In this document: positions 10,438 through 22,300 of the stretch, in pieces
Layout: the number at the start of each line of letters is the position of its first letter
Numbering within the stretch: the first letter of the stretch is position 1
From: Stratiolaelaps scimitus
Taxonomy: Eukaryota; Arthropoda; Arachnida; Mesostigmata; Laelapidae
Length of the DNA: 64,000 bases
Direction: 5' to 3'
Assembly (NCBI GenBank): GCA_019614645.1
Contig: JABWDB010000004.1
Coordinates: forward strand, 8,184,001-8,248,000
Notes under the pieces: model-generated
Told to the model about the DNA's origin: nothing
Databases searched by the model: none
The model's input: the letters and a program-made list of their open reading frames with translations, nothing else
Made by a program: the position numbers and the translations under genes

Positions 10438-13400
10438 TGAAAGGTTGATATTGATAAATTGGACTGGTTTTTGGTATATTCGAGCAATTCGCGTTTAATT
10501 CGTGGGGAAATGATCTGGATTGGATGTTGTGAAATATAACCTCGCTTGCCCGATTAAACTCGTCTGTGGAAATATTGTTGGTGGTCTGGTCTGAATTTAT
10601 TTTTTTGCACCTATCAATGAATCGAAGTACGAAAGCCACTACCCGTACTACTTTTGACCAATTTGAGAACCTATTTTCATCTAACAGTGATGAGAAAGTT
10701 GTGTATGCGTATTGTGTGGCAGTGCATGTTGTTCGAATTTTTCGTTCACGGTTGACCTCTGTGTTGTATGCTGTAGTGTGTTTTGTATTTAATTCATGCG
10801 TTGTCTCAGGTCGGCTCGAGAAACTTAGCCAATTAGGACCTGTGAACCAGAATCTTTTTTGTTCGGAAGTGACTGGTGTTATTCCCCTTGATAAAATGTC
10901 TGCTGGGTTATCCTTGGAACTCACGTAATTCCAAGAGTTTTTATCGGAAAGTGTATGGATTTCCGAAATTCGGTTCGCCACGAAGGCTTTCCATTTCTGT
11001 GGGTCGTCACGAATCCAACCCAAAACCGCCGAATTATCGCACCAATATGATATTGAATCTACTGATTTGTCGCTCAAGTAATTTTTAATTTTTGCAGTTA
11101 TTTTAGCTGCGATAATTGCACCTAGAAGCTCAAGACGATGAATAGTCCATGCATGTTTCAGGGGGGCTACCCTTGCCTTTGCAAAAATGAATTTGACCGA
11201 TGTTTGGCCGTTCACATCTACTTGTCTCAAGTATATAACGACTCCGTATGCATTGAAACTTGCATCACAGAATACGTGCAATTCGTTTCTGATGCTATCT
11301 TTGTTATTGTTTATGTTTAGTGCACGTGCGATGGTAGTGTCTACGTGCGCGTGTAGTGCGGTCAGAATTGTTTTGAATTCGTCTAACTCGCTGACTGACA
11401 ATGTGTCGTCCCACCCACGTTTTTTCTTCCAGAGCATCTGCAGTAGCATTTTTGCTCGTATTGTGATTGGTGATAGTATACAAAGTGGATCGAAAATTCT
11501 GGCCATGCCTTTGAGCAGTAATCGTTTCGACGGTGTGTTCTGTTTCAGTGTTTGTATGGCATTTTCTAAATGAACGCCGAGAGAGTCGGTAAGTAAATTC
11601 CACTTAACGCCCAAGAATTTGTGCATCTCGTCTTCCACGACAACTTTAGTGTCATTCGATGTGTTAGTCATAATCAATTCTCCTAAACGCTTTGAGTTTG
11701 TGGCCCATTTTTCTAAGGGAAAATGGCCAGCATTAAATATTTTTGTGACTAGCTTAAATTTATTTAAAGCTTCATTCTCCGATGTCGCTCCAAACGCTAG
11801 GTCGTCCATATAGAAAGTGTCTGAGAGTTCCGAGATGAAGTGTTTATATTCGGGATAAAGTTTTTGTTGTTGGTCTAGGTGATACTTTATTCCTTCGCAG
11901 TGCAACCAAGGGCTACAGATCAGGCCGAAATCTAATACTGTCGCCCAAAATTCTTTAATAGGAGCATCTGGATTTTTTGAAATGTGTAGCGGCCAGAAAA
12001 ACCGAAGATATGTGCGGTGTTCGGGGTTAATTTTAAATTGATGGAATGCATTTTCTATGTCTGCTGTTATTGCTATGGCATATTTCCTAAAATACAAAAG
12101 AACCTTTATTATATCTGGGAGTAAATTTGGGCCCTGATATAAGACATCGTTTAGTGCAGCCTCATTTTTCTTACGGGCGCCTGCGTCCTTCACTACTCGT
12201 ACCTTTATTTTTTTCGTTGTGGCAGCTATCTTAGAAACCGCCAGTATTGGGAGATAATACGCTGGCTGGTCCCCTCTTCTAGGGATCGCTGGTTCAGCGT
12301 GCCCTGCAGCTAGGGAATTGGCGATTTCGTCGTCAATCGCTGCTAATAGCGATTCATCTTTCTTTGCTGTCTTTATTAGCCATTGAAGACGCGAGAGCGC
12401 GACGTTATAATTGTTACCGAGACCTGAGATGTCAGGCTTAAAAGGTAACGAGATTGTGTATCTACCGTTCGCTTCTTGACGTATTGACTCTTTGAAAAAT
12501 TGTTTCAGTTCTGCATTTAGGTGTGAGTCAGAGGTTTCTTGTGGTTCCTCTATACCGATTTGTTCGACTTCCCAAAGAAACTTTAAGTCCTCAATCGACT
12601 CGTCTTTGTTTTGGGCACAACTGTCAGCTGTTGTAGTGACATCTGCCACTGTGTCCTGTGATTCCGTGTCAACTGAAAGGGTTGTTAGGTACACCGTGTT
12701 GTTTGTGTCGTCTGCGATTGTGCTGTTAAGGAGTGGGAGGTCGATAACGTTTAGCACGCAAAGGATCGAGTGTGTGTCGGTTTCGACGACTGATTCATCT
12801 GTGCCGTAGAAAAACCATCCGAGTTTCGTCTGAGTGGCGACAATATTGTCGAAAACTCGAACGTTATTCAGCATAATGCGAGGTAGGACATCAGTGCCCA
12901 GGAGAACCTCTATGTTAGTACTGGTGCATTGATCTACGTGATCGGCTATGGGGAAAAGGCCGTGGGTGGACACGACCGAAGGCAAAGAGCCTTTTGTGAT
13001 CTCTGGGAGACCTAAGCCAATGAAGGCAGTGTGGTCATGCGGAGTGAACTGACTTCCCAACTTTAAGTGGAACAAACCACATTCCTGTGATCTGGAGACT
13101 TGCCCTCCGATTGTGTAGGTGACCACTGCTCGTGAACCTTGTGGAGAGGCCCCTAACTTCTTCAGAAGACCATTAGATACGAATGATCTCTGTGAACCGG
13201 GATCCAGTAGTATACGACAGAGGATGCGATTGTTGTTTGCACAAATCCACGCGTAACCCGTCATTAACAACTGGCTGGTAGTTGTGCTGTTGTTCCAAGG
13301 TGTTGGTGAATGTGTGTTGGGTGCCGGAGGTTGGCAAAGTGATTGATACGTGTTCACGTTTACTGATTCGTTATTTAGTTTGGGACACATTATCGGGAAG

Positions 13401-15056
13401 TGTTTCCCTCGACAATGTCCGCAATTGATCTTGGTGTTCCTACACTTATCTGCAGTGTGGTTGAATTGCAGACATCTGAAGCACACCCTTTTTTCTGCTA
13501 ATATTTGTTTGCGTTGAGCGAGCGACAAGTTGTGTTTGCAATTTTTGCTGTTGTGTGTCTGCTCACAAAATAAACACTTTAGGTCGCCGTTGGCGGTGAC
13601 TGTACCGAAAGCGTAGTTATTTGCGCTCTGTTTGCTGCTCGCGTGTGTTTCTTTGAACCTATTTTGGTTACCTACTGTAACAGGTGAGGCACGCCTATTA
13701 AAGTTATTCCTACCTACTGATGCAATATTCAACGGTTGGTTTTGTCTACTACGTTCAAAACTGTCTACTCTTCTATCCTGTATTTCCAACTCATTGTTCC
13801 AATCCCTGCGTAGTTTCAGATAATCGATTAAGAACTCTAACTGAGTTCCATTGATGTCCACTAAGGTCTGCTTCCAGGAAGCAAATCCTAGTTTCATTGA
13901 ATCCGGCAGGCACTTAAGAACCATTGGGGATATGGCAAACGAAAGGGCTGAATAATCTACACCTTGAGCAACTAATGCTTTTACGTTTTGGTCCAACATA
14001 TTCATGAAGGTACTTAGTTTTGCTGGTTGATGTAGATCCCTCGCACTGCACAACCTTGAGATGACTTGCATGTGAGCCCGTTCTGCTGTGGCGACATCTG
14101 CGAACCGGTCTTGTAGGGTCTGAGTCGCAGTTTCGTAAAGTTCCGCCGTGAAGTCTAAGTGTTCTATTTCTGCGGCTGCTGGTCCGGCTAACGATTGTTT
14201 TAGCCTCCAGAATTTTTCTATATCGGGCATCCCTGGGTTATTATGCACCGCGACTTCAAATAGCTGCCACCAACCTCTAAATTTCTTCACGTCGCCTGCA
14301 AATTTAGGGAGTTTGTCTATAGACAGACTACTCGCGGTTAGTCTGCTGGACGAGTGTGTTGGCCCTTCGTTGTGATGCAGTGTCTCCAACTCGTTGACGG
14401 ATGGATGTTGGAATGGGCCCGACGCTGGGTGTGGTGCTTGTTGCGCACTGCTGACTGGTGCTTGGACTTGGCCTTGAGGTGTGAGCTGTTGCTGTTGTTG
14501 TTGTTGTTGCTGATGCACGGTGAGTTCTTCCAAACGCTTCGTCACGCTGCACATGAACTCCTGCTGCTGCTGTAGTTGCGTTGTCATGAACTCTTGCATG
14601 ATCTTCTGCATCACGAAAAGTTCCTGTTGGTGCGATGTCCCAGCGGTTTGTACTATGGGTACCGCTGGCGATTGCTGCGCTGTTGGAGGCAGCTGCCGGG
14701 TACGTTCGTTTCTTTCCGCCTCCAGCTTGAACTGGTCGACGAGGCGCTTGGCTCGCAGTGCTGCCTCGACGAAGACTTGTTGTTTCTCCAGTTCCTTTAA
14801 GAGTGCCTTCGGTCTTTCCTTTTCCACTCTCGTTTTGATTTCGGCGTCTAGCTTCTGCATCTCTTCTGCGATGCGGTTCAACTCGGACCCAACGCTTTCG
14901 ACCGTCGAAAGTGTCTCCGCCGAAGGGAAAGATCTCCCCGAGAAGTTGCGCAATGCATTGTTTTGTGAGTTGAACTGGGCTCGTAAGTTCTGTCGGCTGT
15001 CTCTTAGCTGTGATAGCTCGGCCGAATCTTTGTAGTTCTCTCTTGTGGTGTTCATG
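10367..15056 (-). CDS. Bel/Pao Gag-protease-reverse transcriptase-RNase H polyprotein
   Basis: Likely starts at the ATG at 15,054-15,056; a longer frame upstream would need a GTG. The product is about 1,560 residues. In order it shows a glutamine-rich coiled N-terminus, a Gag/DUF1759-type segment (KKFRGWWQLFEVAV), cysteine knuckles (about 13,390-13,590, including CFRCLQFNHTADKC), an aspartic protease (LLDPGSQRSFVSN, near 13,195), a reverse transcriptase with TADIENAFHQF and YMDDLAFG (near 11,805), and an RNase H segment (VFCDASFNAYG, near 11,250). The frame ends at 10,367, just before the integrase. In known Bel/Pao elements integrase is usually in the same frame, so the termination here looks like a one-base indel in this copy. 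The break is described but not repaired. Confidence 0.93.
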
Positions 15057-15242
15057 TTTCGAATTTGTGGATGGGACACTCACTTGAGTTTTCGATCTCC
15101 TGACCGGGAGATGGTGATCAGCGATGGTGAATGCTGGAGTAAACTTGTAGCGTAGGCTGACTAGCCCGCGAAGTGACTTGTCGGGCTGGGTTGCCCGTCT
15201 GGGAATGACGCCGAGTGACGTCAGGAGCTTGAATTGGGCTTC

Positions 15243-15260
15243 CTTGAACTTCTGACACCA
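15243..15260 (-). other. Primer-binding site of the Bel/Pao element
   Basis: Two bases inside the 5' LTR the minus strand reads TGGTGTCAGAAGTTCAAG. The initial TGG complements the CCA end of a tRNA. The matching tRNA species was not determined. Confidence 0.7.
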
Positions 15261-15262
15261 AA

Positions 15263-15620
15263 TATTACGGACGCATCCCTATCTGAATTAGTCTAAGCTA
15301 AATGACTACACGATATTACGTATGGTTGGAAGTCAAGTAGACCGAGACGACGGGAAGGCCGTGTAAGGGAATAGGCTACCGTGATAATCCCCGCAGGGCC
15401 GTGTTGAAAGGACACGGATCACGAGAAAGCAAACTCACTGATCTCACGAGAAGAGAAGGAAGGACGACGAGATGAACGTCGCTAGTTTTTATACTGCACG
15501 GCAACGTATTCCGTTAGATGGCGCCACCCGCCGGTCTATTGACATTCCGACTTTTATTTTGACGTCTTGTCAGTGCCGCCTAATTTGAAATGAAAATCTA
15601 TGACAACTATGTTTGTCACA
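15263..15620 (-). repeat. 5' LTR of the Bel/Pao element
   Basis: 358 bases starting TGTGAC on the minus strand. Its inner end is TAATA rather than TAACA because of a substitution at 15,264. The primer-binding site begins two bases further in. Confidence 0.93.
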
Positions 15621-16885
15621 CCTGGCGAAGAGCGTCTTCGGTCATATTCGATGTTTCTTCTGCTTCACGACGTCGTCGATAATGAGGCTGAGGTGGCGCT
15701 GGGGTGTAAGCAGGTGCCGGAGCCGGTGTGTACGCGGGGGCTGGAGCTGGAGTGTACGCAGGCGCAGGCCGGGGCGTGTAAGCAGGCGCAGGCCGAGGCG
15801 TGGTTGTCGTCGTCGGCCTGCGTCCGTACGCTGGCTCCTGGGGTTCTTCGGGTTCGGCTTCAGGTACTGCGGATCCGCTGACCGACGCCGGCTGAGGCAA
15901 CATCGTAAAGATGGGCTCCGTTCGTTCAATCATCTTGCCGTGGCTAAGCAGCGCTGCAGCGGGAATCACCATTGGATCAACAAGTTGAATCTTAGGCTGG
16001 TGTTTTGCGAGCAGCAGGCCGGTTTTGCCTCCAGCCTTTGCGCCGGCGATTGCACCCACACCCATAGCTTTGACTTTGAATGGAAGCTCGAGAAGTGCCA
16101 GCTTGGCCTTAGCTGCGGTAGATGCCGCCGTCTTCGCTAATCCGAACTTCGCCTTAGCGAGCTTGTATTTGCCGACACCAAGCCCAAGTGGCGCTAGCAA
16201 TGGTGCCTTGGCGGCGAGCAGCAGCTTCAGTTTCAAAAGGCCAAGGCCTTTAAGTGCAAGGAGTGCCGGAAGGGATAGTTTGAGCGGGCCGAGTATGGCA
16301 AGCGTTTTGATTAAGCCAGCTGGAAGTGCAACCGCACCCAACTTCGCCAGACTTGTACCCAGCGCTGCAACGCCTTTTGCAGCGCCCGCAATCCCCAGCA
16401 GTTGGCCATAGGTAGTGACGACAAGCAGCAGGAACACGTTTACGATTAGTATGAGACGCATCTGCAAAAAGAAAAACAGTAACGGCTTGTTCTAGATTCG
16501 AGACATAAGATGACAGTTCGAAGAAGAGGCCATGTGTGAACGGCTCCAATGAATCTCTTTCTGTTCTGTTGAACGTATCCTGCAGTCTTAGCCCTGCCGA
16601 TTGACACTTCAAGACTGACGAGATGTGGCTCGTCAAAGACAAATGCAAATGACAACGTTACATCTGGAAGGAATCTGCCGAATCAAACGAGTTCCGAAGG
16701 ATCAGGTTCAGCAGCAATGACCACAGCGCCGACGGAGCTACACCCTCAGCAGGGCAAACCTCTGTGTCAGCAGTTACAACCATTAGTAGTATCAAGACGA
16801 TTATTGCTGCTTCCGCTGCTGCCGTTATTCCTGTACATACCTTGCTTGTGGAGTGTAGTGAAGACTGATCCGCAAGAAGAAGACT
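15616..16885 (-). pseudogene. DM4/12-like secreted protein gene, unit B, N-terminal part
   Basis: Identical to the unit A copy: promoter at 16,885-16,919, untranslated exon 16,841-16,885, intron, then ATG at 16,461 and 281 codons. The codons cover a signal peptide, an Ala/Lys-rich segment, PAPAYT-type repeats and RRRR. The frame runs into the 5' LTR of the Bel/Pao element and stops at 15,616-15,618. Any transcript would encode a protein lacking the C-terminal Cys domain, unless the whole 6.9-kb element were spliced out. The promoter is intact, so a truncated secreted product is possible. Confidence 0.8.
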
Positions 16886-18844
16886 GATACGCAAGCCATT
16901 GAGGAGTTCGCTTTATATAGCGCAAAGGATACTGCATAGAGGAGAGGATCTCACTTTCATCTCAAATTCCGTTCTCTCGTCAGATACGATCTTCTTTACT
17001 TACTCTCGTTGCCCGTGTTTGCCTGCCGTTGTCGCCTTCCGCGACATGTCGCTGGTTCAGAGGGCAGAGAAGGCCGTAGAGAGGGCAGCATCTTCGGGAG
17101 ACAGCGGAACCTCAGACTGACAGCGCCATGATGTCTACGGGTGTCGGCGTCCCTGTCCCTGTGTAGTGTCGATTCGTAGAAAACCACCCCTTGAAAGTAA
17201 TTAAAAGGAATCTCTGCAGCGGGCTGCAACGTAGATAATCCGATTTATAGCCGAAACTCAAAGGCTCATGACGCATATTGACTTTGTTTATGAGTATCTC
17301 TGTACGTGATCGTATTGCGGCTAAGACACCCCCAGGAAATGTGCAGCCAGCATGTGCTGGTTGAGCGTCAATTTTTTTCCAAGACAAAACTACAGCATAA
17401 ACACCTGAACATACAATTGTAAAACACAACCTCAGCAAAAGCTGCACTCACTATATTGTTAGTCGAAGAAATAGCCACCAGTCATTCAGGGAGTGCACGT
17501 AGCGAGGTAATTAGCATTGCATTGTCTGACTTTACGAAGCGCATGAGGGCTACGCTGTCTATAGCCAATGGGTTCTTTGGCCATTGGAAAAGACTACGCT
17601 TCGAGAAAGCTTCTTCTATGTACCGTCAACGGGTGGTACCTGTCACATAAGCAATGTCAATGTTTTTCCAATGTCCTTTGTCATAACTTTGTTAATTTTT
17701 AGTCACACAAGTTGCTGACCTGTCATTTATTATATTATGGGTTCTATTATATTAATATGTATCCTGCTGGGTGTTCGGGCTCTGTGTTGGGTTATTTCTA
17801 CAATGTATAGTTGCTGTGCAATGTTGTCCCTACGATGTCTGTGCACCCGAAGTACAATTGATTCACTATGTGCTCGAGACGCCTACTCTCTTGCCAAAGG
17901 CCCAGCGAAAGCCTGATAGTGGCCACCTTTCTAGTTTCTTCTAGAATTGGAGTACGGTTGGAGATTCACTATACGCAGTGGTACCTGTGTTAATCGGAGC
18001 TTCATTGGTAGGACAAGAAAATTAAATTGAGGAAAATCCCGGTCAAGATATGACGCTGTGAGAGTCAATGACTGTTTGTCATGGTGATCCCTATGTAGCT
18101 CTCAAAATGAGGGTATTCAACTCGGTTGCGCGGACAGGTGGCCGACATTTGGGGTTGGGACGGTTATTCGCCACCCCGTCATACTTTGGCTATTTGCCGG
18201 CAGCGCGCAAGTGAACCCGATCAAACAGTGTGCAGGGATACTCGTTCGCGTCAGGGTTCGCAAGTCGTCGCTATTTGTCGTCGTGGTGCGCGGCTTATGT
18301 GGCAGAGTGTCCGGTTGCGAAGACAGCAGCCAAGAGAGATCGCTCGTTGTTCTAAGCCTATGACATGACATACGCGTTTGAACCAAAACTTGATTTTGAC
18401 TTGGGACAATTATCGCCCTGGTGGCCAAGCGCGATCAAGCTCGATCGTGAGGAACTACACCCATAATCGAACAGAATATGTATATGTAACATATACGCCA
18501 TATATGTAACATGTAAGCCATCTGTTGTAATAAAATCAGTGAATAAACCGCCAGCATATTCCCACTTAGCTTATTATGACAATGGAAAGAAATCATATTT
18601 ACCTTGTGCAAGCCGCAAGAACAAAACTTGTATATTTTTGCTACATATCATCTACAGTGTTCACGCTTGTTGCCAGCTTGGTTCTACTCTGTGGAGTTTG
18701 ATGTTTTCATTGTCGGTTTTCAGACACAAGGTTCAGATTCATGAGGTCTTGTCGACCCTTCTCGACTAGATAATAGGTTGTCCTTGGTTTCGTCAGATAA
18801 ATGGCATATAAGTATTGATGCGTTATTATGACCATGCATTGCAG
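16886..18844. other. Gene-free stretch of unit B
   Basis: Counterpart of 3405-5363 and essentially identical to it. No supported exon. Confidence 0.6.
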
Positions 18845-19101
18845 TCCCGTCCGTCGCCTGTTGTGGGGGTGTCACCGGGAGCCCAGGGCGGTTACGTACC
18901 TCCAGGCCCTACCCATGCGGGTTACTTTCTCCACGGACCCCCGCCTGCAGTACCACCCCAGGACTATTCAACACCTCCACCACCACCTCAACATCAGTAC
19001 TATCGTGGCAATCCACATCACCATCGGCCACCAATGGGTTTACCTCCCACGCCATCTGGCAATGCACCCGGGCCAGGCGGACCAATTAGAGATCACTATA
19101 G
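18845..19101 (+). pseudogene. Proline-rich protein exon, unit B copy lacking its terminal exon
   Basis: Same exon as 5364-5620 with the gtaggt donor retained. One substitution changes the last residue of the six-proline run to Gln. The duplication ends at 19,525 within the following intron, so the terminal exon (6109-6190 in unit A) is absent. The splice donor has no matching acceptor nearby. This copy cannot encode the same C-terminus. Confidence 0.6.
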
Positions 19102-19526
19102 GTAGGTACCAATATTGACACCTAACAACCATATCATGAACATCAAAGGCCATTTATTTTCTATGGTATAGCGCATTTTTCGATCGAGTTGGCAGTCTTT
19201 AAAGTATAGCCTTTCCCACGTAAATTCAACAACACAGACTACTTCTGATATATATATATATAAGCGATGTTATCCAAAGGAGAATCTGATATCCATTCCT
19301 TAGGTGTACTGAATCACAAAATTCAGCAGCACTATTTCCACATCGAGTATTGTCTAAAAACATACAACAAAATAGTTTATTATGCTTTCTTCTAATGCGA
19401 AGTAGGAATTAGTGGCGTCCTTGAAAGGTCTATCATTTAATGTAGTGCCAATGTCTGTATTCACCTTCAAATACGACCTAGATAGAATCAGATATCCTAG
19501 CGTAACAATAATAATAACAATAATTT

Positions 19527-20247
19527 TTTGTTAATTTTTAGTCACACAAGTTGCTGACCTGTCATTTATTATATTATGGGTTCTATTATATTAATATGTA
19601 TCCTGCTGGGTGTTCGGGCTCTGTGTTGGGTTATTTCTACAATGTATAGTTGCTGTGCAATGTTGTCCCTACGATGTCTGTGCACCCGAAGTACAATTGA
19701 TTCACTATGTGCTCGAGACGCCTACTCTCTTGCCAAAGGCCCAGCGAAAGCCTGATAGTGGCCACCTTTCTAGTTTCTTCTAGAATTGGAGTACGGTTGG
19801 AGATTCACTATACGCAGTGGTACCTGTGTTAATCGGAGCTTCATTGGTAGGACAAGAAAATTAAATTGAGGAAAATCCCGGTCAAGATATGACGCTGTGA
19901 GAGTCAATGACTGTTTGTCATGGTGATCCCTATGTAGCTCTCAAAATGAGGGTATTCAACTCGGTTGCGCGGACAGGTGGCCGACATTTGGGGTTGGGAC
20001 GGTTATTCGCCACCCCGTCATACTTTGGCTATTTGCCGGCAGCGCGCAAGTGAACCCGATCAAACAGTGTGCAGGGATACTCGTTCGCGTCAGGGTTCGC
20101 AAGTCGTCGCTATTTGTCGTCGTGGTGCGCGGCTTATGTGGCAGAGTGTCCGGTTGCGAAGACAGCAGCCAAGAGAGATCGCTCGTTGTTCTAAGCCTAT
20201 GACATGACATAAGGTTCAGATTCATGAGGTCTTGTCGACCCTTCTCG
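19527..20247. repeat. Third, partial and rearranged copy of unit sequence
   Basis: 19,527-20,210 matches 4207-4890 and 17,688-18,371. It then switches to a 37-base match to 5247-5283 (20,211-20,247), skipping 356 bases. Both junctions have only 1-3 bases of shared sequence, which suggests microhomology-mediated template switching. Confidence 0.9.
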
Positions 20248-21281
20248 GCTAGGTATGGAAATGGCCGTAAGTCAAACCTTGCTTGCAAAGCAAGCATCCA
20301 CTTGACGAGATACTGCATGCTAAACATTGATGACAACATCAGACATCAATGACAGATAGATGGTATTTGCCCTAAATCAATTTTGGTTCTTAGTCAACCA
20401 CGACCAAATTCCCAATTAAACCAATGAACACAGTAGACATAATATGACGCGAAACCAGCCAACGTTTACTGGTTTCTCCAGTTAACGGAACGAGCGTAAC
20501 TGCTGAGCGATCTATCTTGTTGTCACTTCACTATTATGGCGAAGAGAGCCTATTTTTTTGTTCGCGAAACCTTGGACATAACATTAACTACTTTCAACAA
20601 AAGGTGACAATGACAAGTTTATGAGTAAATTATTGAAAGTGGGCAAGAATTGTTCCCGTATATTCTTCTTTTTTCTGTATAATATAATAAACATGATTAC
20701 ACGTAATGATAGAGGTCTTAAATATACAGCATATTTATTTAGATTCAGTGTGTCACCGTATTCACCAAAAATACAAGCGGAAACCTGCCAAGGTCCATCA
20801 GCCCTACGGATGGGGACGGATGTTGATGGGCGATTTTCGTGTCATCCTCGTTCTCCCTGTTTAGGAGTCATTTCATACGAGTGTAATCATAATTAGCGGA
20901 CTAGATATATCCTGACGAGGAGGATATCAGAGCTCAATGTTCATGTCAAAACTTGCGAACTTTCTGCATGCTCTAGGTTCAAATATAGACACCTACGAGT
21001 CATGCCTGTTGACACTGTCCGGGGCGTCCCATTCGATAACGAAAGGCGCGGGTACTCCGCGGGTCGCACTGATTATGTCCCGTTGATATCAAGCTGATTT
21101 GGAGTTGATACCAAACGAACTTGGCTCCAATAAGAACCACTGTTCAGTTCATTTAGGTAGATGGCCTTTGTACCGTGTGTGTGTGTGCGTGTGTTGTAAT
21201 AGTTGGGATTGTGAATTTATCCAGTAGAAATACACGGCATCGGCAAATAGTTCCAAGTTACGAAAATGAGAGTGTCTTGTC
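20248..21281. other. Intergenic, no gene seen
   Basis: Unique AT-rich sequence with a short GT run (about 21,176-21,194). No exon could be supported. Confidence 0.55.
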
Positions 21282-22049
21282 TTAAAGCGTAATAGACTTT
21301 ATGAAACGTTTACGTGCCTCAGCCACAATTGCTGTGGTTGATTTCGAGCATTGGTTGAATTTTCTGTGGCATGCCTTACGGGAACGAGCCAGCTGTCCAG
21401 ATATTGCGGCGTTTTGGAACTTGATCCAGGGGGCGGTCGAGTCACTGGTACCGAAAGACGTCAACAATGTCGTTACGTGCGTGCCGATATCGTCGGCAAG
21501 TGTCGGATCGACAGCGAGTTCGCAGGTAACACGAAGCAAGCAGCCGTCAGGGTCGAGTTCTTCGATGTGACTGAAGATTTCCCCAAGAGCGGACATGGGT
21601 AGCGTTTCTGTTACCCGCTTGAGTTGTCGCTGGTAGGAGGGGGCGTCTGGTAGCACTGGTCTGATGAGATCCGCCTCTTCTCTGGGCTGCACAACGACGA
21701 TGCCAGGCACATTCGCAGAATCAACGTTGCGTACTTCTGTGAACGGTGTGCCTTTACCGAGCCGTATCGTGGTCGTTGGAGATAACTTGTTTAACAAAGC
21801 CCTTAGCTTTACAAAGCCAATGCCTTTAAGGCCAAGAAGTACGGGAATCGGGAGCCTTAGGGGTCCGACTGTGGCCAATGGGACTCGGAGGCTGGTCGAA
21901 ACAATTCCCGAGCCTAGCATCACCAGTGTCGCGAGACTCGTGCCCAACGCCACTAGGCCCTTCGTGGCGCCCAACTGTAACAAACAGTGGCATGGCACTG
22001 AGGCCAGCAGCAACAGAAGCAGACCTGGTGTAGCGGTTGAAAGACGCAT
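21282..22049 (-). CDS. Secreted DM4/12-like Cys-domain protein (intact paralogue)
   Basis: 255 residues in one coding exon. The ATG directly follows an acceptor (catccctag) after an untranslated exon at 22,237-22,264. Residues 1-22 form a signal peptide. Residues 23-90 share GATKGLVALGTSLA and VGPLRLPIPVLLGLKG with the Ala/Lys-rich duplicated genes. The C-terminal domain has Cys170, Cys176, Cys227 and Cys234 in the pattern CLLRVTCELAVDP...CHRKFNQC, which resembles the arthropod DM4/12 family, whose role is largely unknown. This protein lacks the PAPAYT repeats and poly-Arg of its neighbours. It shows that the N- and C-terminal halves split by the LTR in units A and B belong to one gene. Extracellular or cuticular function is inference. 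Confidence 0.75.
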   Translation of the reverse strand: MRLSTATPGLLLLLLASVPCHCLLQLGATKGLVALGTSLATLVMLGSGIVSTSLRVPLATVGPLRLPIPVLLGLKGIGFVKLRALLNKLSPTTTIRLGKGTPFTEVRNVDSANVPGIVVVQPREEADLIRPVLPDAPSYQRQLKRVTETLPMSALGEIFSHIEELDPDGCLLRVTCELAVDPTLADDIGTHVTTLLTSFGTSDSTAPWIKFQNAAISGQLARSRKACHRKFNQCSKSTTAIVAEARKRFIKSITL

Positions 22050-22236
22050 CTAGGGATGAGAGAGAGAGAGAGAGAAAAAATACATAGTAATTGATAGCTT
22101 TATGGGTAACATGCCCTTTGTACGAATCGAGTCAGTTATGTTTCACAAAAGTACATATTTATGCTATAGTGGCTGCTATTAATATGAGCGACTTCATCAA
22201 GACAAAATATTGAAATATAATGAAGCTCTGTCATAC

Positions 22237-22300
22237 CTTTCTCGCTGTGTGTCTGATATCAACTGATGTCAAAAGCCGTAGGAATCTTGGGTCTTTTATA
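22237..22300 (-). promoter_or_regulatory. Promoter and 5' untranslated exon of the intact secreted-protein gene
   Basis: On the minus strand TATAAAAG lies at 22,300-22,293 and an initiator ATCAGTT has its A at 22,264. A short exon ends AAAG|gtatga at 22,237. The arrangement (TATA, TCAGT initiator, short leader exon, intron ending immediately before ATG) matches the duplicated paralogues and suggests common descent of promoter and gene. Confidence 0.55.

Larger units (their letters stand above)
8745..15620 (-). mobile_element. Full-length Bel/Pao LTR retrotransposon
   Basis: The element is 6.9 kb, with 358-bp LTRs at 15,263-15,620 (5') and 8745-9102 (3') and CCTGG target duplications at 8740-8744 and 15,621-15,625. 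The LTRs differ at 5 sites (about 1.4%). A primer-binding site follows the 5' LTR (15,243-15,260) and a GCGGGGAG polypurine tract precedes the 3' LTR. The interior carries gag-protease-RT-RNase H in one frame and integrase in another, with no envelope-like third frame. A single frame break between RNase H and integrase probably makes this copy non-autonomous. Confidence 0.95.
6697..19525. repeat. Segmental tandem duplication, unit B
   Basis: Second copy of unit A. It contains a full-length Bel/Pao element (8745-15,620) where unit A has a solo LTR, and a 342-bp LINE 3' fragment at 7817-8158. Homology with unit A stops at 19,525, inside what would be the last intron of the proline-rich gene. 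There the sequence jumps back to a third copy of the 4207-4890 segment. Confidence 0.93.
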
